Shown: positions 39,524 through 44,796 of the stretch, in pieces
Layout: every line of letters starts with the position of its first letter
Numbering within the stretch: position 1 is the stretch's first letter
Assembly (NCBI GenBank): GCA_016196825.1
Contig: JACPWY010000006.1
Location: forward strand, 1-44,796
DNA: 44,796 nucleotides
From: Deltaproteobacteria bacterium
Lineage (GTDB): Bacteria; Bdellovibrionota; FAC87; UBA2466
Direction of reading: 5' to 3'
Translations under genes and position numbers: made by a program
The notes under the pieces: model-generated
Told to the model about the DNA's origin: nothing
Databases searched by the model: none
Seen by the model: the letters and a program-made list of their open reading frames with translations, nothing else

Positions 39524-41011
39524 ATGTCCTTTTCCAGACTGAAATCCTTTGGAACTCTTGGCCTTGCGGTCAGCGGGGCGGCCCTGGGCCTTGCCGCCCT
39601 GTCCACCTGGCTGGGCACGACCGACGTCTTCGACCTCTCGGTCAATTTCCAAACCGCACAGCGGATGAATGCTGGCCAGCGCCTCTACCAAGATTTTTCT
39701 ATCCCCAACGGCCCACTCCCGGCCCTCACTCTTCTGCCTCTCGCGCGGTTGTTCTCACCGGGCTGGGCGCTTCTCATCTCATCGGCTCTTTTGAATACGT
39801 TTTCAACGGCACTCGTGTTTTTTCTTCTCTGGCAGGCCGGGCTGTCTCGGAGGCGAATCCTGGTTGGCAGCCTGCTCACGGCCGTGTGGTTTCTCCCCCC
39901 CATGGGGGCCTTCTATCACGATCATCTCGCCTACACGTTCGTCCTTCTAGCCTTCACCCGATTGGCTCCTGCTTTCTCACTCGTACTGGCCTTTCACGCG
40001 AAACAGACCATAGGCCTTCCTGCAACCGTCATCTTGGTCGCCATTGAGGCGATATTCGTCTCGAGCCGCTCCAGCCTCAAGCTCTTGGGCAAGATCCTCC
40101 TCTGCCACGGTTCAATTCTTGCACTATGGGCGATTGTGTTTCACTGGGACGGGTATTTCCAGGCCACCTTCACGAGGCCCGCGGACTATTTCGGCCCATT
40201 CCCGGAGAGTGTGGGCACAGTCGCTTTGAAATTTTTCAAGGCCGTGGTCCTTCCGTATGGCATCAACCCGATCGCGATGCTCGAGGAGGTCGGCGTTGGA
40301 CGGCTCGTCTTCTTCCCAGCCGTCTTCGCAGTCTACTTCGTCCTCCTTGACCTTTTGAAGAATCGTCGTGAACGCACCGAGCGTTTTCGCCTCGAGCTCG
40401 GCCTTATCCTCACAACCCTTCTTTGCGGCGCGCTTTTGGGGCGCACATTTTCCCATCTCTTTTTCGGTTTAGGGGCGGCGCTGGCCCTCACTCATCATCG
40501 CCTGCCACAGAAATTCGCACACATTGCCCTGGCCGTTTTGTTCCTTTCCGGACTCGCCCTGACCATGGAGAACCGAGGGATGCTAGCGCCCAAATCGACT
40601 GACTTTCGAAACACCAGCCTCTGGCCGCTCACCGCTGAGGTCTCTCCCCGCACCTCCGCGCTCGCCACCTTCTTGGCCCGCATCGGCGGTGAGGACTACT
40701 ACCTCACCGACAACAGTGCCTCGCTTCTCCCGCTGGCTCTCGCCCGGCCACCACTCAACTCCACACTCGACTATCACGACGGCACCACGATTCCCGTCGA
40801 AAAAACCGCACGGCTGGCCTGGCAACATCAGATCACTTTAGAAATCGCCCGCCTTAAGCCGCGCTATGTCGTCGTTACAAGCGACAGTGCAACGCATTAT
40901 AAACTCGTCATGGAGTTCCTCCGCCCCAACTACCAATCCCCATCCACCAAAACTCTCTTCTCCCTCTACGAACGCCGCTCCGATCCCCGCAGGATCACTC
41001 GGAAGGAATAA
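39524..41011 (+). CDS. Polytopic membrane protein, glycosyltransferase-like (GT-C type)
   Basis: A 495-residue protein with about 9-11 hydrophobic segments in its first 340 residues and a soluble C-terminal domain of about 120 residues. The arrangement (acidic loop after the first helix, TTDVFDLSVNFQTAQRM, with membrane helices following) is that of polyprenyl-phosphate-dependent GT-C glycosyltransferases. The C-terminus (DYYLTDNSASLLPLAL; RYVVVTSDSATHYK) resembles their periplasmic domains. The donor and acceptor are unknown. ATG 39524 has no clear Shine-Dalgarno sequence. Confidence 0.65.
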   Translation: MSFSRLKSFGTLGLAVSGAALGLAALSTWLGTTDVFDLSVNFQTAQRMNAGQRLYQDFSIPNGPLPALTLLPLARLFSPGWALLISSALLNTFSTALVFFLLWQAGLSRRRILVGSLLTAVWFLPPMGAFYHDHLAYTFVLLAFTRLAPAFSLVLAFHAKQTIGLPATVILVAIEAIFVSSRSSLKLLGKILLCHGSILALWAIVFHWDGYFQATFTRPADYFGPFPESVGTVALKFFKAVVLPYGINPIAMLEEVGVGRLVFFPAVFAVYFVLLDLLKNRRERTERFRLELGLILTTLLCGALLGRTFSHLFFGLGAALALTHHRLPQKFAHIALAVLFLSGLALTMENRGMLAPKSTDFRNTSLWPLTAEVSPRTSALATFLARIGGEDYYLTDNSASLLPLALARPPLNSTLDYHDGTTIPVEKTARLAWQHQITLEIARLKPRYVVVTSDSATHYKLVMEFLRPNYQSPSTKTLFSLYERRSDPRRITRKE

Positions 41012-41103
41012 TCGCCGACGGTTCCGCAGATGGAGAGGTTCTCACCCATTATTGTCGCATAATTTTTCTTATCAACCTCTTCCGCGAGAGACCGCCCATC
41101 CCC

Positions 41104-41112
41104 TGCTATAAT
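41104..41112 (+). promoter_or_regulatory. Extended -10 promoter (TGCTATAAT)
   Basis: An extended -10 element with a perfect TATAAT (41107-41112) ends 11 bases before ATG 41124. A start about 7 bp downstream would leave a leader of about five bases, too short for a ribosome site. Confidence 0.55.
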
Positions 41113-41123
41113 GACCTCTCCCC

Positions 41124-42719
41124 ATGAAGCGCGACCGCACTCTGAAGAAAGCCCGTTTCGCGGTCTTTGCGCTCTGTTCCATCTTTGCCGTGGTCTATCT
41201 TCTGCGTTCGGGGCTCGACGAAGAGCGTGTTGCCCTCTCCCGCTGGACCCAGCTTCTGTCCACCGACCGCGAATTCATCGAAAACGTAGAGTCGCAATGC
41301 TCAATGATCTCAGGCGTCGACCAGACCGACGGCGAGGCAGCCTTTTTGCGAGCGGTGAATCTCTCCCAGGGGGAAGGCGGTTCAAACCGCTGCCAGCTCC
41401 GCGTCGCCTCGAAAAACCTCTCCCGCTTCGGACTCCAGTCGCTGTGGAACTTCACCGTGCAGCTGAAAAACCAGGAGGGCTTCGTCTTCCAAAAGGCCTT
41501 CTCCGTTTCATTCCCGCTTCCAGGCGCCCTCGCCCCTCTCATCGTCTGGGCGCTGGCGCTCGCCTTTGGTATTCGGTTCTCCCTCGTCTGGGCAATAGTG
41601 GCCTACGTCTCGGCCTCAGCCGCATTTAACCCAGCTCGCTTGAGCCTTCTCATCGTCAGCTCTGCCAGCCGAATGATGATCACGGAAAAGCATTTCCTCT
41701 CTTTGTGCGCTTTGTACTTCTGGTCACTCCTCATGAAGCACTCGATCCCCCGTAAACTCATGACCTGGCCACGACCGCTTGGAGTCCTTCTGGGCGTGTG
41801 GCACCCCTCCTCACTCGCCGGCGTTTTTCCTTTGCAGTACTCCAAGACCTTCGTCGAAAAGGGGTGGATCGAACCGATTCTCTGCGCCACCCTCTCTGCC
41901 TATTTCCTCGTTCCTCAGTGGGACGCCCTTCAACCTTGGCTCACAAGCCTGATGCTGCCGCGTTACTTCACGTTCGCCGTGATTCTCTTTCTCGGCACCC
42001 GATCTTGGCTCAGCGCCAAGACTGAGCGCCAGCCGGTCTGCCTGTGGCTCATCATTCGATCGGTTTTGGCCTGTATCCTCGTCGAGGGCTTGGCCCGCGA
42101 GATCCCGACCATCGGCCGCTTCGACCTCTTCCTGCGTCTAACGCTTGCGATCAATGTGGCACTCATCGCCACCCCTGGCCGCTTCAACTGGAAGGCCATT
42201 GTGAAAAACCTTCTCGTCCTGCGGTGGCCAGCCCTGGGGCTTTTCGTCAGCGCCTTCACACTCACAACAGGACTGGGCGATGTCCTTCTGGAATACTGCA
42301 ACCCGCTTTACCACCCCAACACTGTGGTGCTGTGCACATTCCTCGCGGGACTCCTCATGGGGACCACGACCGGCAACTTCAGCTACAGTTTTTTCCAGCT
42401 TCTCCCGTTGCTGGCCAAATACCATTCGGACAGCCTCGTCCAGGCCGCCCTTGTTGACGGTGTGACCGCGGGAACACTCCTCTCCCCTTTTCACCCAATC
42501 GTACTCATGACATTCGGTTATTTCGATCAACGAATGATCAACGCATACAAAGGACGCATCTCGCTTCTGTGGCCAGCTCTCGTTGTGGGAATTGTGATCT
42601 ACTCGCTCAGCTCGCTCAAAGGGATCATTATTCTTCAGCCCATTACCTTCACGTTCCTCTGCCTCCTCTTCGCCGCCGCGAAGCTAAAGGAGAACCGCTG
42701 GTCTTTTGCTTCGGCCTAG
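41124..42719 (+). CDS. Polytopic membrane protein, possible ion-transporter-like (DUF401-like)
   Basis: A 531-residue protein. One N-terminal membrane helix is followed by a periplasmic domain of about 100 residues with a Cys pair, then about ten membrane helices. The segment LAGLLMGTTTGNFSYSFFQLLP and the downstream VDGVTAGTLLSPFHPIVLM resemble the re-entrant loops of anion/ion transporter superfamily proteins such as DUF401. This is pattern-based and uncertain. The stop TAG sits in the left arm of E4. Confidence 0.6.
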   Translation: MKRDRTLKKARFAVFALCSIFAVVYLLRSGLDEERVALSRWTQLLSTDREFIENVESQCSMISGVDQTDGEAAFLRAVNLSQGEGGSNRCQLRVASKNLSRFGLQSLWNFTVQLKNQEGFVFQKAFSVSFPLPGALAPLIVWALALAFGIRFSLVWAIVAYVSASAAFNPARLSLLIVSSASRMMITEKHFLSLCALYFWSLLMKHSIPRKLMTWPRPLGVLLGVWHPSSLAGVFPLQYSKTFVEKGWIEPILCATLSAYFLVPQWDALQPWLTSLMLPRYFTFAVILFLGTRSWLSAKTERQPVCLWLIIRSVLACILVEGLAREIPTIGRFDLFLRLTLAINVALIATPGRFNWKAIVKNLLVLRWPALGLFVSAFTLTTGLGDVLLEYCNPLYHPNTVVLCTFLAGLLMGTTTGNFSYSFFQLLPLLAKYHSDSLVQAALVDGVTAGTLLSPFHPIVLMTFGYFDQRMINAYKGRISLLWPALVVGIVIYSLSSLKGIIILQPITFTFLCLLFAAAKLKENRWSFASA

Positions 42720-42881
42720 TGTCCTGAGTCGTATATTTCGTTACATACTCGCGAGGAGATTCGCCCGGGATGCGAGGAAGAAAGGTGCTGGCGTACTGCC
42801 TGTACGTCAAGCCTTTCTGACGAAGCAGGCCGGGATGAAGCACCCGCGATTTGTAACGAAATATACGACTCAGGACACTAG
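42716..42881. repeat. Palindromic element E4
   Basis: Perfect 30-bp inverted arms (42716-42745 and 42852-42881) starting CTAGTGTCCTGAGTCG. The interior contains GAAAGG/CCTTTC (42780-42817), CGTAC/GTACG (42792-42806), a CGCG pair adjoining each arm and two CCGGGATG words. The TAG stop codons of both convergent flanking genes lie in the arms, so their sequences are identical from TAG onwards. It differs from E1/E3 in core, so it may be a MITE-like element or a second palindrome family. Confidence 0.85.
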
Positions 42882-43420
42882 CGTCCGGCAAATGATTCTC
42901 GATACACACGCGTGATGTCCTGGTACCGCGTTGAACTCCAAAGGATTCGCTCGCGCTCCTGATCGGTCAAAGTCCCCACCACCTTCGCTGGCCGCCCGAA
43001 CGCCCGCGAACCTTTCGGGATCTTCGTCCCCTGAGTCACCAGGCTCCCCGCACCCAGAATCACATTGTCCTCAATCACTGCGCCGTCCATGACGATGGAC
43101 CCCATGCCAATCAAAACGCGATTTCCAATAGTGCAGGCGTGAAGGATTACGCCATGCCCCACGGTGACATCATCCCCGACAACGGTCGGAATATCGTACG
43201 ACGACACATGCACCACCGATAGATCCTGGATGTTACTGCGATTCCCCACGACTATTCGATTTACATCCCCTCGCACCACCGCGTTGAACCAAAGGCTCGA
43301 GTCCTCGCCAAAGGTTACATCACCCACAACATGGGCCCCGGGTGCGATGAAACAGGATTTGGGGATAACAGGGGACTTCTTAAAGTGAGGCAACTCGATC
43401 AATGCGTTCAGCGTCGACAT
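42878..43420 (-). CDS. Gamma-class carbonic anhydrase-like hexapeptide protein
   Basis: A 180-residue left-handed beta-helix protein of the YrdA/gamma-carbonic-anhydrase family, trimers with Zn2+ or Fe2+ held by three histidines: LSVVHVSS and VGHGVILHAC. Other typical parts are FIAPGAHVVGDVTFGEDSSLWFN, VVRGDVNRIVVGNRSNIQD and SRAFGRPAKVVG. It may hydrate CO2 or act as an acyl-CoA-related scaffold. The start overlaps the 3' end of miaB by 41 bases in another frame. The stop (TAG) is inside E4. Confidence 0.9.
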   Translation of the reverse strand: MSTLNALIELPHFKKSPVIPKSCFIAPGAHVVGDVTFGEDSSLWFNAVVRGDVNRIVVGNRSNIQDLSVVHVSSYDIPTVVGDDVTVGHGVILHACTIGNRVLIGMGSIVMDGAVIEDNVILGAGSLVTQGTKIPKGSRAFGRPAKVVGTLTDQERERILWSSTRYQDITRVYRESFAGR

Positions 43421-44732
43421 AGTACCCTTTCAAATTCGATCCGTTGGCCTCGGTCACTTCGACATCGATGACCTTACCCACGCAGGCAGGCCCCGCGTTG
43501 AGCACGTGCACAATCTTATTGTGAAGCGATCGGCCGAAAAAGTAGCGTCCCTTCTTCTTGTCTATCGATTCCACCAGCACCGATTCAATGCCACCTATGC
43601 GCTTTCGATTTTCCTCTTCGATAATCTCCATCGTAAGCTTCATCGTTCGCGCTAGCCGCTCTTCTTTCACTTCCCGCGACACATCATCGGACAGCTCATA
43701 GGCCTTTGTCCCGGGGCGCGGCGAATAGGTGAAGAGAAACGCGAGCGAGAAACGAACCTCGCTCAGCACAGTCATCGTCTGTTCAAAATCCTCGTCGGTC
43801 TCACCGGGAAAACCTACGATGACATCCGCCGACAGGGCAATGTCAGGGCACGCTTCACGGAGCGCCGCAATTTTCTTGAGGTACTCAGCCGAAGTGTAGA
43901 GACGCGACATCCGCTTCAAAACCGCATCGCTCCCCGACTGAAACGGCAGATGGAGCGCCGGACACAATTTTTCAAGATTTCCAAATTGCGAGATGAGGTC
44001 CATCCCCATGTCGCGCGGGTGCGAGGTCACGTAACGGATCCTCTCAAGCCCCCTCACCTCATGCGTCCGCTCAATCAATTGGGCGAGCGTCTCTGCGCTC
44101 CCTTTGCCGTAGGTATTGATATTTTGTCCGAGGAACGTCACCTCTTTAGTCCCCTGCGCGACCAGCCGCTCCACATCACCTACAATTTCCTGAATCGATC
44201 GGCTCTTCTCTCGCCCTCTCACAAAGGGAACAATGCAGTAGGTGCAAAAATGATCGCACCCCTTCATGACCGTGATGTACTCCGCCACCTTCGGAGCCGT
44301 GCTCAACAGGGGCTGCGAATAACTGCGCCCATCGGTGTCGAGTTTCGCGTCTACGCAACGCTCCCCGCGTTTCACAACACCATCGACCAGCTCGCCCACA
44401 TGATCGATCCCATCGGGACCCACGACAAAATCCAAATGCGGCACCCGCTGCAAAAGTTGCCGCCCAATCCGTTGCCCCACGCAGCCCGCGACACCAATCA
44501 CGCGTTTGGGATTCTTCTCCTTGAGCGGCTTCAGTTGCCCCAAAAGGCTCAATACCTTATGTTCAGCCTTATCCCGAATGCTGCAGGTATTAATGAGGAT
44601 GACATCGGCCTCACCGAGTCGCTCTTCGTAGGTCATCCCTTGGGCCTTTAGAATCTCTCCCATGCGACCCGAATCGTAGACATTCATCTGACATCCAAAG
44701 GTCTTGATGTGGAGGGAAAGCGGCGCATCCAT
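43380..44732 (-). CDS. miaB: tRNA-2-methylthio-N6-dimethylallyladenosine synthase
   Basis: A 450-residue radical-SAM methylthiotransferase that adds the 2-methylthio group to i6A37 in tRNAs reading UNN codons. The N-terminal UPF0004 domain has the three cluster cysteines in TFGCQMNVYDS, INTCSIRDKAE and VAGCVGQRIG. The radical-SAM CxxxCxxC is MKGCDHFCTYCIVPFVRGRE near residue 160, followed by FLGQNINTYG and VIVGFPGETDEDFE, and a TRAM domain at the end. The length is normal. The ATG lies 12 bases after the stop of an upstream partial gene. Confidence 0.95.
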   Translation of the reverse strand: MDAPLSLHIKTFGCQMNVYDSGRMGEILKAQGMTYEERLGEADVILINTCSIRDKAEHKVLSLLGQLKPLKEKNPKRVIGVAGCVGQRIGRQLLQRVPHLDFVVGPDGIDHVGELVDGVVKRGERCVDAKLDTDGRSYSQPLLSTAPKVAEYITVMKGCDHFCTYCIVPFVRGREKSRSIQEIVGDVERLVAQGTKEVTFLGQNINTYGKGSAETLAQLIERTHEVRGLERIRYVTSHPRDMGMDLISQFGNLEKLCPALHLPFQSGSDAVLKRMSRLYTSAEYLKKIAALREACPDIALSADVIVGFPGETDEDFEQTMTVLSEVRFSLAFLFTYSPRPGTKAYELSDDVSREVKEERLARTMKLTMEIIEEENRKRIGGIESVLVESIDKKKGRYFFGRSLHNKIVHVLNAGPACVGKVIDVEVTEANGSNLKGYYVDAERIDRVASL

Positions 44733-44744
44733 GGAAACGGCAGT

Positions 44745-44796
44745 CTAGCGGCGGGCTTCCGGTTTCACAAGAGACATGAGGCGGGTCACAGCCTCA
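44745..44796 (-). CDS. C-terminal tail of an upstream gene (cut by the window edge)
   Basis: On the minus strand an open frame enters from the right edge and reads EAVTRLMSLVKPEARR to a TAG at 44745-44747, 12 bases before miaB. The spacing and strand fit a gene in the same operon, but 16 residues do not allow a family assignment. It may be coincidental. Confidence 0.4.
   Translation of the reverse strand, partial: EAVTRLMSLVKPEARR

Overview
The window looks like a chromosomal segment of a Gram-negative, outer-membrane-bearing bacterium. It encodes a lipid A/heptose-type glycosyltransferase (GT9), an MlaC-like phospholipid carrier, LolB-like and other lipoproteins, and surface-polysaccharide enzymes. 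Base composition is GC-rich with islands of lower GC. The mix (type III glutamine synthetase, lysine 5,6-aminomutase, several PilZ proteins, MiaB beside a gamma-carbonic anhydrase, WbmS-like deacetylase) resembles the former deltaproteobacteria, for example Bdellovibrionota. The taxon is inference, not proof.

Layout. 1-3720: low-GC accessory block with the end of an unknown gene, a MarR regulator overlapping a large serine recombinase, a tRNA-Pro(CGG) whose 3' half supplies the end of the recombinase reading frame, and a PIN/AbrB toxin-antitoxin operon. That operon lies between two direct copies of the tRNA-Pro promoter plus 5' half. 3863-11581: secreted protein, methyltransferase, then a surface-sugar block (LpxD/WlbB-like acyltransferase, GT2, WbmS-like deacetylase, WbbJ-like acyltransferase, DegT aminotransferase, SDR epimerase). 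11609-14716: hemerythrin, CsbD, SGNH hydrolase, small secreted protein, DUF374 acyltransferase. 14754-19620: ATPase-PilZ fusion, glutathione-synthetase-like ATP-grasp enzyme, Ddl, aminopeptidase P, lipoprotein. 19668-23468: lipoprotein, MlaC-like protein, GT9, CPBP protease, secreted protein plus Flp-like prepilin, RHH/RelE toxin-antitoxin pair. 23627-25855: glutamine synthetase III. 26155-28762: beta-barrel-like protein, DUF4143 ATPase behind a duplicated palindromic operator, nucleotidyltransferase two-gene module. 28784-32776 (minus strand): kamD-kamE-moxR-vWA operon. 32857-37675: second DegT aminotransferase, lipoprotein, PilZ membrane protein, response regulator, Crp-like regulator, degenerate receiver. 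37832-44796: LolB-like lipoprotein, hydrolase, two polytopic membrane proteins, gamma-carbonic anhydrase, MiaB and a clipped gene end.

Most notable signals. (1) moxR ends in a run of ten A that forms the zero-frame slippery heptamer A-AAA-AAG; the -1 frame is open straight into the vWA gene, whose own ATG has no Shine-Dalgarno sequence. Slippage would give a MoxR-vWA fusion, next to B12-dependent lysine 5,6-aminomutase. (2) Four large nested palindromes (112-206 bp) fill intergenic gaps. Two share a conserved core but have unrelated, perfectly self-complementary outer arms that incorporate stop codons, coding sequence or the next gene's ribosome binding site. (3) Two toxin-antitoxin-like modules are each flanked by direct repeats copied from the adjoining host gene (tRNA-Pro; vWA 3' end), which suggests insertion that restores the target. 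(4) Several genes begin immediately after a -10 box without a Shine-Dalgarno sequence, which suggests leaderless mRNAs.
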